Under the pieces are notes generated by a model. It searched no databases and was not told where the DNA came from. It saw only the letters and a list, made by a program, of their open reading frames with translations. A program made the position numbers and the translations under genes. A stretch of DNA of 64,000 bases from Arthrobacter russicus (GTDB lineage: Bacteria > Actinomycetota > Actinomycetes > Actinomycetales > Micrococcaceae). Below, in pieces: positions 45,133-54,095 of this stretch (positions are counted from its first letter, which is position 1; each line of letters begins with the position of its first letter). The stretch is taken from positions 1,984,001 through 2,048,000 of the forward strand of contig NZ_JAVDQF010000001.1 of the NCBI RefSeq assembly GCF_031454135.1, read 5' to 3'.

Positions 45133-45420
45133 ATGGAATTCCGGGTGCTCTCGGAGCGCGATTTGACCGGCTACGACCTGCCGGACTTCGAACCTTTCCT
45201 CCCGGCTGAGACGAACACCATCCGTCGCCTGTACGCTGAGGGCAAAGTGCGCAGCATCTGGCTGCGCGGGGATGTTCGCGGGGCCTGCTTCACGCTGGAA
45301 GCCCCGGATGCGGCAGCCGCACAGGATATCGTCGATTCGCTGCCGTTGGCGAAAGCCGGGATGTCCCGGTTCCAGCTCATTCCGCTGCAGCCTTACGGCG
45401 GTTTTGCACAAGAACACTGA
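45133..45420 (+). CDS. Muconolactone isomerase/YciI-like small protein
   Basis: The protein has 95 residues with a ferredoxin-like dimeric alpha-beta barrel pattern. RRLYAEGKVRSIWLRGD (about 31-47) and CFTLEAPDAAAAQDIVDSLPL (about 56-76) resemble muconolactone delta-isomerase-like proteins that have no known ring-cleavage role. No aromatic catabolic genes are nearby, so an enzymatic role is doubtful. Confidence 0.65.
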   Translation: MEFRVLSERDLTGYDLPDFEPFLPAETNTIRRLYAEGKVRSIWLRGDVRGACFTLEAPDAAAAQDIVDSLPLAKAGMSRFQLIPLQPYGGFAQEH

Positions 45421-45472
45421 GCGGCCGGATTCCGTCCCCGGCCAGTGCTAGGCTCCGACTGAAAGGGGATCA

Positions 45473-46564
45473 GTGATGACCAACCATTGGGATCGGCTCG
45501 ACGAGCACTTGCAACTCTCGGTTGCCGCGAACGTCGCCGAATACGAGCGGGTCCGGCCTGCGCTCGAAGCCGTCACTGCGGATGTCGAGGCGCGGATCCG
45601 GGCGATGTTCGACGACGCCGAAGTGAAGCCGCTTTTCGTCTCCAGCCGCACCAAGACGGTTGAATCCTTCCGGGAAAAGGCTTCCCGGGTTTTGGAAGCC
45701 GACGGGGAGCAAACCCTGCAGTTCCCGGACCCGTTGCGGAACCTGATCGATGTGGTCGGGGTCCGGGTGATCACCACCTTGCCTAGCGAGAATGCCACCG
45801 CAGCCAATCTGATCAAGCGGCAGCGAGCGGTCTTCGATTGCCGCGGCGACCGGGAAAAGGACATCGGCTCGATCGAATCGGGCACCTACGGCTATTCGAG
45901 CCGGCATCTGATCCTGCGCACCATCCAGAATGACGCGGTGCGGGCCTATCAGGAAGCCCTGGACCCGAATGCGAAGCCCAACGGCAGCTACCTCTTCGAA
46001 TGCCAGATCCGCACGGTCTTCGCCCATGCTTGGAGCGAAATCGAGCATGACATCCGGTTCAAAGCCGAGGATCGGCGTGCCTGGAGCCCTTATTTCGACC
46101 GCCAGTTCACCGCCACCGCAGCCATGCTGGAAACCGTTGAAAGCACTTTTTCCGAACTGCACGACCGCTACGAAACGGTCACCAGCTTCTGGGACGAGGA
46201 CGGCGAAGGCGCGCTGCCGCTCAGCCCGGAACGGATCAAGGAAATCTGGCAGACGCTGCTGCCGCACGTGGACCGCAAGTCCGACGACGATTGGGGCTGG
46301 GCGGCCGAACTCCTGGCCGCGCACGGGCTGAACCGCACGGTCGACTTGGCTGCACTGCTGCAATCCGAATCGATTTCGCATGTGCGCACCGCGCTGGACC
46401 ACCGTTACTCCCCGGGGCCGGACCGGCTGCTCGACGACCTGCTGCTCTGGCGCTACGGCCCGGCGCACATCGAACTCACTGCCGCCGAAGACGAAGGCCG
46501 GCGGGAAAGCCTGCAGCGGCGGTCGCGGCAGATGCAGAGCTACCGGAATACCGCCGGTCAGTGA
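45473..46564 (+). CDS. RelA/SpoT-domain alarmone synthetase-like protein
   Basis: The protein has 363 residues with a (p)ppGpp synthetase domain and no HD hydrolase, TGS or ACT domain. The synthetase blocks RTKTVESFREKASRV (about 61-75), LIDVVGVRVITTLP (about 95-108) and FECQIRTVFAHAWSEIEHD (about 178-196) are conserved. It may be a small alarmone synthetase of the stringent response. The roughly 150-residue C-terminal extension is not recognised. Activity is inferred. Confidence 0.82.
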   Translation: MMTNHWDRLDEHLQLSVAANVAEYERVRPALEAVTADVEARIRAMFDDAEVKPLFVSSRTKTVESFREKASRVLEADGEQTLQFPDPLRNLIDVVGVRVITTLPSENATAANLIKRQRAVFDCRGDREKDIGSIESGTYGYSSRHLILRTIQNDAVRAYQEALDPNAKPNGSYLFECQIRTVFAHAWSEIEHDIRFKAEDRRAWSPYFDRQFTATAAMLETVESTFSELHDRYETVTSFWDEDGEGALPLSPERIKEIWQTLLPHVDRKSDDDWGWAAELLAAHGLNRTVDLAALLQSESISHVRTALDHRYSPGPDRLLDDLLLWRYGPAHIELTAAEDEGRRESLQRRSRQMQSYRNTAGQ

Positions 46565-46572
46565 CCACCGGG

Positions 46573-46617
46573 CTGAGCCGGTGGCCGGATGGGAACCCCG
46601 CCCGACCACCGGCTCAG
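46573..46617. terminator. 12-bp inverted repeat between convergent genes
   Basis: CTGAGCCGGTGG (46573-46584) pairs perfectly with 46606-46617 across 21 bases. It lies between the alarmone synthetase-like gene and the secreted protease gene and may terminate both transcripts. Confidence 0.55.
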
Positions 46618-46631
46618 TCCTGGCCGTCCGG

Positions 46632-48515
46632 CTACTGCTCCGCGGCCGCTTGGGCAGCTTCCGCATCGGCGGCGGCTTGCGCCCTGGCCAATCCCACCAG
46701 CAAATCGGCCTGGATCAACCCGGAACCGACCCGGCTTGCGGCATAACCGGCGTCCGCCGGAGTGGTCGCATTCCCGGAAGTGATCCAGGTCTTGATCTGC
46801 GCCGGAGTCGCCGTCGGGTAGGCCGTCAAAGCCAGCGCGATCGCGCCGGCGGTCGCCGGTGCGGCAGCGCTGGTCCCGTAGAAGGCGCTGAACCCGCTCA
46901 CCGTGGTGGCCACCCCGTCGGGGGCCATCACATCCGGCTTGTTGATCACTTCGGGGTTCGCCAAAGCAGCACCGTCCTGGTCGAAGTAGTGGGTCACCGG
47001 ACCACGCGAACTGAAAGACTCCGGAACGGTCGGCGTGGACCAGTCGGAAGCCGCTGCGGCGATCACTCCGCTGACCGAGGAGACTCCGGCATTGACCGTG
47101 ATCGCGTTGCCGAACCCGGCCACGAAATCCTTGTTCGACCGCAAGCGCAACAACGCTGGCACCGGAGTTCCACGCTTATGCGTGATCTGCGCATAGACGT
47201 CCACCGGGCGGCCGGTGTTGTTCGCGTAGCCGGCACCCTCTTGCGGGATCCCGGAGGTCACATTGTTGTCATCGCTGACCGAGGTCGTCGCCAAAGGCAC
47301 GCCTTTGGCGTTCACCAGGCGCAGACCCAGATCGCTCTGCGCTGCACCCCAGGCCTCTTTCCATTGCAGGTCGTAGTACGCCGAGCCGCCGTCCGGAACC
47401 GTCGCGATCTTCTTGGTGGTCACGCCGTTGCCGAAGTCTTCGAGTTCCGGGTTCACCGGGTGCGCCGGATCTTTTTCCGGCTTGTTCGGGTCCGCGACGA
47501 ATGCCGGCGCGGTTTCGAAAGCGGAATTTCCGCCCCGATTGCCGGCCGAGGCCACATAGACCACGCCGGCACTGATCGCGTTCTTCGCTGCAATGGCACT
47601 GGCACCGTCTTGGTAAACCGGATCAGTGATGCTGTAGATATCATCCGCGATCACCTTCACACCGGCGTTGCGCAGCCGGTTGATCGCGGCGGCTTTGCCA
47701 CCGTTCGAGGTCGAAGAAAACGCCATCTGGGTGATGCCCGGCGCCTCATCGTAGATGATCTGCGCCATCGCCTGGCCTTCATCGGTGCCGTTGGCCGGGC
47801 CTTCGTTCAGAATATTCACCGTGGCCGGCAAATCTCCCGACCCCTGTGCTGCTTCGAGCCCGGAAACGGTTTTCTTCTTCCCCGGATTGTCCGGGTCATC
47901 CACCTGGACGGTTTTGCGGTTGAAGGAATCCGAAATGACCCCCACATAGACGCCCGCGCCGTTCGCCGATACCGGCTGGGCCTCCGTGGTGGCCCGGGCT
48001 TCCGGCCCCTTGACCACGGCATCGCCCTGCGAGTCCACAGCGCCGACGTCGGTGGACTGGCCCCAGTTGGCGGGCGCGACCCTGCGCACGCCGGAGACTG
48101 CGGCGATCGCCGCGAGTTGCTGCGCGGTGGCGGTGGTCCGGATCGACGGCAATGGGCCGTCCGCAACCAGCTCCAGGTCGCCCAGGCCGAGTTTGCGCAG
48201 GCTCTGCGCGGCGTTCTGCAGCCTTCCCGGCGAAACCGAGATCTCGACCGGGACCCCGCCGTCGGCCTCGATGACCTTCGAGTTGCTGCCCAACTGCGCC
48301 CGGACATCTGCGGCGAGCGGGGACAAAGGCGACTTGGCGGCCGAAGAAACCGCGGCCAACGCCGTCGACAGGGCCGGGCTGGCGGCGCTCTCCGCGGCGA
48401 GCGCATTGGGTGTCGCATCGGCGGCGCTGGCCGCTCCGGCCCCCACACCGAGGCTTGCCGCGGACATCAGGGAAACCAAGAAAAGCGTTGCGGCCTTTCC
48501 GTGCAAATGATTCAT
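46632..48515 (-). CDS. Secreted subtilisin-fold serine peptidase, S53-like triad
   Basis: The protein has 627 residues with a signal peptide of about 31 residues (ASAADA cleavage region). Catalytic Asp196 sits in VGVISDSF. Where subtilisins have the HGTH histidine, it reads GTDEGQAMAQII, with Glu246 in the sedolisin-like position. The oxyanion region is ASAGNRG, and the serine is Ser549 in YGTSAAAP. This Asp/Glu/Ser set matches the S53-like subgroup. The N-terminal 150 residues are probably a propeptide or accessory domain. Confidence 0.82.
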   Translation of the reverse strand: MNHLHGKAATLFLVSLMSAASLGVGAGAASAADATPNALAAESAASPALSTALAAVSSAAKSPLSPLAADVRAQLGSNSKVIEADGGVPVEISVSPGRLQNAAQSLRKLGLGDLELVADGPLPSIRTTATAQQLAAIAAVSGVRRVAPANWGQSTDVGAVDSQGDAVVKGPEARATTEAQPVSANGAGVYVGVISDSFNRKTVQVDDPDNPGKKKTVSGLEAAQGSGDLPATVNILNEGPANGTDEGQAMAQIIYDEAPGITQMAFSSTSNGGKAAAINRLRNAGVKVIADDIYSITDPVYQDGASAIAAKNAISAGVVYVASAGNRGGNSAFETAPAFVADPNKPEKDPAHPVNPELEDFGNGVTTKKIATVPDGGSAYYDLQWKEAWGAAQSDLGLRLVNAKGVPLATTSVSDDNNVTSGIPQEGAGYANNTGRPVDVYAQITHKRGTPVPALLRLRSNKDFVAGFGNAITVNAGVSSVSGVIAAAASDWSTPTVPESFSSRGPVTHYFDQDGAALANPEVINKPDVMAPDGVATTVSGFSAFYGTSAAAPATAGAIALALTAYPTATPAQIKTWITSGNATTPADAGYAASRVGSGLIQADLLVGLARAQAAADAEAAQAAAEQ

Positions 48516-48869
48516 TGCGTTCCTTCAAGGAGGTTCCGGGCCGCGTTCGGCTCAAGCCGGGCCGCGGCTGGGTGGTTGGGTGGAGCAAACGCCTCCGGTT
48601 GAGCGCGTTGCAGAGATTCGATTTCATGAAACTGAAAATCTCCTGGACGCCGGACCGGATCTGAGCAGAAGTTCTTATGCTCGTTAGCGGGCAGTCGATT
48701 GCCCGCTGGAAAATTCACTGAACCGGTTAAGTCAAGCATTAGAAATGCTGTTGAATCTCCTCGCCAAACGACGAAATATGACTCCGGTCACACTTCGCGG
48801 ATCGAGGCTTCCGGGCATTTCCGCACCGGCTCCGTTCCGGAATCCTGAGCCGAGGGGCATACTGGGCAG
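48516..48869. other. Divergent gap between the secreted protease and the SRAP gene
   Basis: No gene is supported in these 354 bases. The region holds a hairpin AGCGGGCA/TGCCCGCT (48686-48693 and 48700-48707), a palindrome AACCGGTT (48721-48728) and a small AGCATT/ATGCT dyad (48735-48749). Promoters for both flanking genes must lie here; none could be fixed by eye. Confidence 0.5.
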
Positions 48870-49565
48870 ATGTGCGGAAGATATGCCATCGACGCCGAAG
48901 TGAACGACATGATCATCGAGTTCGTGCTCGCCACCGGACAATCCCCGCACGATTGGCGCCCGGGCTGGCAGGCCGAACAGGTCTTCCGACCCACCGACCC
49001 GGTACCGATCCTGATCGAGACGCTCGTGGACCGCAAAGATCCCGAAGGCCCCACGCAACGCCGGGCCGAGGCCGCGCAGTGGTGGCTCACGCCGTCGTTC
49101 GCCAAAGAGCTGCGCGGAAAACACCCGACCTTCAACGCGCGCAGCGAAACGGTCACCGAACTGGCCTCCTACCGCGGACCGGTGAAACGGCAGCGCGCAG
49201 TGCTGCCGGCCCGCGGATACTTCGAAACCCAGACCGAGGGGAAGACCAAAACCCCGCATTTCGTGCAAGCGCCGGAAGGCCCGCTCTTTTTCGCCGGGCT
49301 CTATTCCTGGTGGGCGGACCCGAGGAAACCCGAAACCGATCCGGAACGCTGGCATTTGACCACCACGATCCTGACCCGGCCCGCGATCGGCGACGTCGCG
49401 CAGATCCATCCGCGCACCCCGCTCTGCCTTCCGGCCGACTGGATCGAGGAATGGATCGACCCGAAGCAGCTGGGAACCGCTGAATTCGTCGCCAGTGCGC
49501 TTGCCGCCTCGGATCCGGTGGTCCGCGGGCTGCGCTTCGGGCCGGCCCCGGCCAACCGGGCGTAA
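48870..49565 (+). CDS. SRAP (YedK/HMCES-like) DNA-lesion-binding protein
   Basis: SRAP proteins attach covalently through Cys2 to abasic sites in single-stranded DNA and shield them. The protein has 231 residues. The mature N-terminus MCGRYA provides Cys2. FNARSET (about 91-97), LPARGYFE (about 112-119) and the later active-site region IHPRTPLCLP (about 175-184) complete the SRAP set. It is monocistronic, between the secreted protease and a transporter. Confidence 0.93.
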   Translation: MCGRYAIDAEVNDMIIEFVLATGQSPHDWRPGWQAEQVFRPTDPVPILIETLVDRKDPEGPTQRRAEAAQWWLTPSFAKELRGKHPTFNARSETVTELASYRGPVKRQRAVLPARGYFETQTEGKTKTPHFVQAPEGPLFFAGLYSWWADPRKPETDPERWHLTTTILTRPAIGDVAQIHPRTPLCLPADWIEEWIDPKQLGTAEFVASALAASDPVVRGLRFGPAPANRA

Positions 49566-49615
49566 CCTTCGGCCCGGGAGCGGCAATCGCCGCGGATCAG
49601 TGAAAACATAGGCGA

Positions 49616-50584
49616 ATGCCTGAAGCAACGACCGCCCCGAATGCCGAAGTCCGCGAACAACGCCGCGCCCGGATCGCGGTGACGGTCTTCCCGCTGCTGG
49701 TCGTCCTGGCCGGAGTGCTCGGGTTCCTGCTCCCGGGCGCTTTCACCCCGATCGCGCCGGCGGTGCCCTATCTGCTCGGTGCGGTGATGTTCTGCATGGG
49801 GCTGACCCTGACCCCGCCGGACTTCGCCTCGGTGGTCCGCCGGCCCTGGGCGGTGGCACTCGGCCTGGTGGCGCATTACGTGATCATGCCCGGTGCCGGC
49901 TGGCTGATCGCCACGGTACTGCAGTTGGACCCGATGCTGGCTGCCGGGGTGATCCTGGTCGGCTGCGCGCCGAGCGGCACCGCCTCGAACGTGATGGCCT
50001 ACCTGGCCAAAGGCGATGTCGCATTGTCGGTGGCGGTGGCCACGGTCTCCACCTTGGTGGCACCGCTGGTCACCCCGGCCCTGATGCTGCTGCTCGCCGG
50101 CTCGTTCCTGAACATCAACGCCGGCTCAATGATGCTGGACATTGCGATCACGGTGCTCTTGCCGGTGATCGCCGGGCTGCTCGTGCGGCTCTTCCTGAAG
50201 CGGTTCGTCGCCGCAGTCCTGCCGGCCCTGCCCTGGCTTTCCGCCTTGGTGATCTCGCTCATCGTGGCGGTCGTGGTGGCCGGCAGTGCAGCGAAACTGG
50301 CCAGCGCCGCAGCCGTGGTTTTCCTCGCCGTCGTGCTGCACAACGGCTTCGGCCTGAGCCTGGGCTACCTGGCCGGCAAACTCGGCGGCCTGGACGCCAA
50401 GGCCCGCCGGGCCCTGGCCTTCGAAGTCGGCATGCAGAACTCAGGGTTGGCCTCGGCCTTGGCCACCGCGCATTTCTCTCCACTGGCCGCACTGCCGGCC
50501 GCCGTGTTCTCGGTCTGGCACAACGTTTCCGGAGCCGTCGTGGCGGCCTTCATGGCCCGGCGGCCGCTACCGGACACGCACTGA
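49616..50584 (+). CDS. Bile acid:sodium symporter family protein
   Basis: The protein has 322 residues with about 9-10 membrane segments. The conserved GCAPSGTASNVMAYLAKGDVALS block (about 118-140, near the substrate site) is intact. Bacterial members transport organic anions such as pantoate, other small acids or sulfur compounds. No specific substrate can be assigned. The N-terminal Arg-rich AEVREQRRARIAV precedes the first helix. Confidence 0.9.
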   Translation: MPEATTAPNAEVREQRRARIAVTVFPLLVVLAGVLGFLLPGAFTPIAPAVPYLLGAVMFCMGLTLTPPDFASVVRRPWAVALGLVAHYVIMPGAGWLIATVLQLDPMLAAGVILVGCAPSGTASNVMAYLAKGDVALSVAVATVSTLVAPLVTPALMLLLAGSFLNINAGSMMLDIAITVLLPVIAGLLVRLFLKRFVAAVLPALPWLSALVISLIVAVVVAGSAAKLASAAAVVFLAVVLHNGFGLSLGYLAGKLGGLDAKARRALAFEVGMQNSGLASALATAHFSPLAALPAAVFSVWHNVSGAVVAAFMARRPLPDTH

Positions 50585-50782
50585 CCCCAAGCCCGGGGTT
50601 CGCCGGATGCACAGGTTTCCGGATGCACAGGCCAATCCAGGTTGCAGTCAGGGAAAACCCAGTCATCTTCCAGAGTTTTTGGATCTGGTTGAAAGGGTTA
50701 GAGTCCACCCATTAGCCCTGGAACCGGCCATGGGGAAGCAGAGTTGCTGTGCCATCGCCGGTTCCTCAGCGAAGGAATCATT

Positions 50783-51541
50783 GTGAACATCAAACGCCTG
50801 CTCGCCGGCACCGCGCTGGCCGCAACCCTTCTCGTCCCCGTGGGCGCCGCCCACGCCGCGCCGGTCACCGACGGCGGCACGGTTTCCCCGCGGATCGGCG
50901 GTGGAGCCTACGTCGACATCTCGGCCGCCCCCTATGCCGCCCAGATCTCGTTCGACAGCACCGGGACCGACATCCGCTGCACCGGAAGCCAGATCTCCGC
51001 CGAGTGGGTGATCACCGCGAAACACTGCAACAGTTCGTCCTTGAAGTCAGTCCGCTTCGATGCGACAAACCAAGGCTCCGGCGGCACCGTGCGCACGGTG
51101 GCCGCCCGCTACCCTTCGCCGACGAACAACGACGTGCTGCTGCTCAAGCTCTCCTCGGCGCACGTGGGCACATACATCGGGCTCGCCAGCAGCTTCCCGG
51201 CGACCGGGAGCGCCGCCAAGGTCTTCGGCTGGGGCGATGAAACCGAAGGCGCGAACACCGGATCGCCGCAGTTGAAGACTGCCGATGTGAAAGTCCTGGG
51301 CAAAGGCAAAGACACCTACAACGGCGTGAGCGTGACCACCCAATCGCAGAGCGGGCACACGCTCAGCGGGGATTCCGGCGGGCCGCTGGTGGTCAATGGG
51401 AAATTGGTCGGCGTGCTCTCCACCTCGAGCATCCTGCCGAAACCGAACCCTTCGGATTTCACCCGTTACCGCAATGACCACGCCTCGATCTCGGAAAACC
51501 TGAGCTGGATCACCAAGACCTCGGGCGTCGCGGGATCCTAA
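50783..51541 (+). CDS. Secreted trypsin-like serine protease
   Basis: The protein has 252 residues from the GTG at 50783, which follows GAAGGAATC. The signal peptide covers about 1-26 (AHAAP). The S1 catalytic triad is intact: His81 in ITAKHC, Asp117 in NNDVLLLKL and Ser198 in SGDSGGPL. One of the usual disulfides is supported by Cys66 and Cys82. An upstream ATG at 50744 would add 13 residues before the signal and is less likely. Confidence 0.9.
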   Translation: MNIKRLLAGTALAATLLVPVGAAHAAPVTDGGTVSPRIGGGAYVDISAAPYAAQISFDSTGTDIRCTGSQISAEWVITAKHCNSSSLKSVRFDATNQGSGGTVRTVAARYPSPTNNDVLLLKLSSAHVGTYIGLASSFPATGSAAKVFGWGDETEGANTGSPQLKTADVKVLGKGKDTYNGVSVTTQSQSGHTLSGDSGGPLVVNGKLVGVLSTSSILPKPNPSDFTRYRNDHASISENLSWITKTSGVAGS

Positions 51542-51665
51542 GCGGCAGTTGCGGGTCTGCCGGCGGTGCGATCGGCCGCATCGCCGGCGGATCGGGTTGA
51601 ACCTGTCGGCGCTCGGGCATACTCTCGAAGGGCAAGAACCTCTCCGAGCGAAAAGGAGCATCCGC

Positions 51666-52115
51666 ATGCAAGCCTCTGAAACCCTGAGTGCGAACCTGCA
51701 AACCGTCCTCGTCGATCTGATCGAACTGCACCTCCAGGGAAAACAAGCCCACTGGAACATCGTCGGCAAGAACTTCCGCGATCTGCACCTGCAACTCGAT
51801 GAGGTCATCGCCGAAGCGCGTGAATTCTCCGACACTATCGCGGAACGGATGCGTGCCCTGCACGCGGTCCCGGACGGCCGGACGGCCACGGTTGCCGCGA
51901 GCACCTCGCTGCCCGCCTTCCCGTCTGGGCTGGTGGATACCAGCAAGGCGGTGGACTTGGTGGTCGAGCGTTTGGACGCCGTCGCGGCGACCGTGCGCCG
52001 GGTGCACGACGCCGTCGATGCTGAAGACCCCACCTCGGCAGACCTGTTGCATGCGATCACAGAGAAGGTCGAGCAATACGCCTGGATGGTCGGCGCTGAA
52101 AATATGAGCGCTTAA
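51666..52115 (+). CDS. Dps/ferritin-like DNA-protection protein
   Basis: The protein has 149 residues. The ferroxidase centre residues are in [17 protein letters not shown] (about 18-34) and [21 protein letters not shown] (about 41-61). It should form dodecamers that oxidise and store iron and protect DNA. The ATG at 51666 follows AAAAGGAGC. Its stop codon overlaps the stop of the converging LysR-type effector gene within TTAA. Confidence 0.92.
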   Translation: MQASETLSANLQTVLVDLIELHLQGKQAHWNIVGKNFRDLHLQLDEVIAEAREFSDTIAERMRALHAVPDGRTATVAASTSLPAFPSGLVDTSKAVDLVVERLDAVAATVRRVHDAVDAEDPTSADLLHAITEKVEQYAWMVGAENMSA

Positions 52116-52786
52116 CGGCGTTTGCCCGGCCGGCGTCGGGCTTGGTTCTGCGGTTTACGCTTGGCTGCCGTCGAAGACTGCCTGGCTGGCGGCTTGCGCG
52201 CCGGCTGCTTCGGAACCGGCACCGCTTGGGCGTCCCGGGAGCTGTTCGCGGTCCGGCCACGCACGATCCCGATGAATTCCTCGAGTTCGGGCTCCTCGCG
52301 TTCTTGCCGCCAGGCGATGCCCACCGGGTACTCCGGAGCATCGGTGACCGGACGGAACCGGAGTTCCTTGCGGTTGAAATGCCGCGCTTCGGACTGCGGC
52401 AAGAGATAGAGGCCGACGCCGGCAGCCACCAGATCGAGCAACGCTTCGGTGCCGCTGTGCCCCGGGACGCTGCTTGCATCGAGCATGGTCTCCTCGGCCA
52501 GGTCCGCGAGCAGCAACTCGTCGAAAACCGTCGCCGCATGGTCTTTGGGCGCGATCACCACCGCGGTTTCGAGGTAGAGCGGGATCAGGTGGAGCCCGTC
52601 TTTGAACCCGGGCAGATCCGCCGGCGGGCGCACGAAACACAGATCCGCCCGACCGTCGAACAGCACCTCGCGCTGCTCTTCGACGCGCACCGGAACCGCT
52701 TCGATCGGCGTCCGGGGATGCCGCTCGACCCAGCGCCGGAACCATTTGTCCGGGCTGACTCCGGGGACGAAAGCGACGCGCAGCAT
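52112..52786 (-). CDS. LysR substrate-binding domain protein lacking the HTH
   Basis: The protein has 224 residues. It starts at once with [18 protein letters not shown], the beginning of a LysR effector fold. The [10 protein letters not shown] (about 48-57) and [19 protein letters not shown] (about 115-133) blocks are typical. No winged-helix domain precedes it, and 55 bp upstream is the VOC gene. The C-terminal 45 residues are very basic, ending [16 protein letters not shown]. It may act as a co-regulator or DNA/RNA-interacting effector; the role is unknown. Confidence 0.78.
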   Translation of the reverse strand: MLRVAFVPGVSPDKWFRRWVERHPRTPIEAVPVRVEEQREVLFDGRADLCFVRPPADLPGFKDGLHLIPLYLETAVVIAPKDHAATVFDELLLADLAEETMLDASSVPGHSGTEALLDLVAAGVGLYLLPQSEARHFNRKELRFRPVTDAPEYPVGIAWRQEREEPELEEFIGIVRGRTANSSRDAQAVPVPKQPARKPPARQSSTAAKRKPQNQARRRPGKRR

Positions 52787-52841
52787 CTTGCCAGCCTAAT
52801 GCCTCCGGGTTGCAACCTAACCTAGGCCGGACCAGCGGGCC

Positions 52842-53243
52842 TCAGAGCTCGCAGAGGCAGACGACGTGCCCATCGGCATCGCGGAGCACCGCCATCCGCT
52901 CCCCCCAGGGCTGTGCCGCCGGCGGGTCGATGACTGCGCCGCCGAGCGCAATCCAACGCCGCACCACGGCGTCCAGTCCGGTTATCCCGAAGCCGATCGA
53001 CACCGCGGCGTCGCTGGCCGCACTCGGCCGCTGGTGGAGCAGCAACTCCACCCCGTCGCCGGTTTCCAACCAGACGAAATCCCCGGACCGGCGGCGCACC
53101 GGGAGTCCCAATAGATCGCGGTAGAAAACCAGTGCCGGGTCCAGCCGGGCAACCGAGACGATCAAACGTGCGATGCCGGCCGGCCGGGTGCTGGCTGCCG
53201 GAGTGCCCGGCGGCTCATCAGGCAATGCGTCCATGGCGACCAT
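52842..53243 (-). CDS. VOC superfamily (glyoxalase-like) protein
   Basis: The protein has 133 residues. VSVARLDPALVFYRDLLGLPV (about 30-50) and VLRDADGHVVCLCEL (near the C-terminus) mark a VOC fold. The predicted metal ligands are not clearly complete, so catalysis is uncertain. A perfect palindrome lies 6 bp upstream of the start. The ATG at 53243 is used; a second ATG three codons in is possible. Confidence 0.8.
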   Translation of the reverse strand: MVAMDALPDEPPGTPAASTRPAGIARLIVSVARLDPALVFYRDLLGLPVRRRSGDFVWLETGDGVELLLHQRPSAASDAAVSIGFGITGLDAVVRRWIALGGAVIDPPAAQPWGERMAVLRDADGHVVCLCEL

Positions 53244-53249
53244 TCTGTT

Positions 53250-53275
53250 GCAATTGACAGGTATCTGTCAATTGC
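53250..53275. promoter_or_regulatory. Perfect 11-bp dyad upstream of the VOC gene
   Basis: GCAATTGACAG (53250-53260) and CTGTCAATTGC (53265-53275) flank a 4-base spacer, just upstream of the VOC gene and about 86 bp upstream of the ImuA'-like gene. The symmetry and spacing fit a dimeric repressor site; no dedicated regulator gene is adjacent. Confidence 0.5.
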
Positions 53276-53346
53276 ATTTCTGTCAGTACGGCCTGCTGGA
53301 ATGGAAGATCTACCGGTCATCCCGATTGACTTATTAGAAAATATAT

Positions 53347-53362
53347 TCGAACATGGATTCAT
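53347..53362. promoter_or_regulatory. Degenerate SOS (LexA) box upstream of the ImuA'-like gene
   Basis: TCGAACATGGATTCAT matches the actinobacterial LexA consensus TCGAAC-N4-GTTCGA in the whole first half and three of six bases of the second. It overlaps the first likely start codon, so translation may begin downstream. Confidence 0.45.
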
Positions 53363-54095
53363 GACCTCGATAGCACGTTCGGAGTATTTTCCCGGTACGA
53401 CACGCCGGGACAACACGCTATCCGTCGTGCCGCAGATCCATGATTTGCGCACCAAGATCAAACAGCTGGAAAAGTCCGGACTCGGCAGCCGTTTGCTTCC
53501 CACCTACCCGGCGCTCGGCCGGCTGCTCCCCCACGGGGGCTTGCAGCGCGGAGCCACCTACAGCGTTGCCGAATCCAGCACCCTGGCAATGGCGATGCTG
53601 GCCGGGCCTTCGGCCGCGGGAGCTTGGTGCGCCGTACTCGGAATGCCGGAATTCGGCATCGAAGCAGCAGCCCAGCTGGGCATCGATTTGGCCCGGCTGG
53701 TCCTGGTCCCCGAACCCGGGGACCAATGGCTCACGGTCTCCGCAGCCCTGGTCGACGTCGTCGGAGTACTCCTGCTCCGCGCCCCCGGCTCGGTTTCCAG
53801 CAGCCAAGCCGCGCGGCTCTCCGCCCGGATCAGGCAACGCGGATGCGTCGTGGTCGCCATGCGGGCTTGGCCACAGGCCGAGGCGGAACTGCGCCTCGGC
53901 GAAGAACGCTGGGACGGGCTCGGCGAAGGCTACGGAGTGCTGAACGGACGGGCCATGGCCGTGTCGGCCCATTGGCGCAGCGGGCAGGTCCGGCAGGGCG
54001 AGCTGCGAATCAACGCAGACCGCAACCCGGCCGACCGGCCCGATCAGCCTGCGGCGCCGGAACAGCTCGAGTTGCAAACTGCGGTGAACGCATGA
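53361..54095 (+). CDS. ImuA'-like protein of the mutagenesis cassette
   Basis: The protein has 244 residues from the ATG at 53361; an in-frame GTG at 53427 is an alternative, given the SOS-like box overlapping the first start. LPTYPALGRLLPHGGLQRGATY (about 44-65) and AAGAWCAVLGMPEFG resemble the RecA-like ImuA' proteins that act with ImuB. The Walker A is degenerate. Its stop overlaps the imuB start (ATGA), so they are coupled. Confidence 0.78.
   Translation: MTSIARSEYFPGTTRRDNTLSVVPQIHDLRTKIKQLEKSGLGSRLLPTYPALGRLLPHGGLQRGATYSVAESSTLAMAMLAGPSAAGAWCAVLGMPEFGIEAAAQLGIDLARLVLVPEPGDQWLTVSAALVDVVGVLLLRAPGSVSSSQAARLSARIRQRGCVVVAMRAWPQAEAELRLGEERWDGLGEGYGVLNGRAMAVSAHWRSGQVRQGELRINADRNPADRPDQPAAPEQLELQTAVNA

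Noticed and set aside
53624-54091. Upstream extension of the ImuB frame
   Set aside because: It lies out of frame inside the ImuA'-like gene and is Arg/Pro-rich; the ATG at 54092 overlaps the ImuA' stop as expected for coupling.
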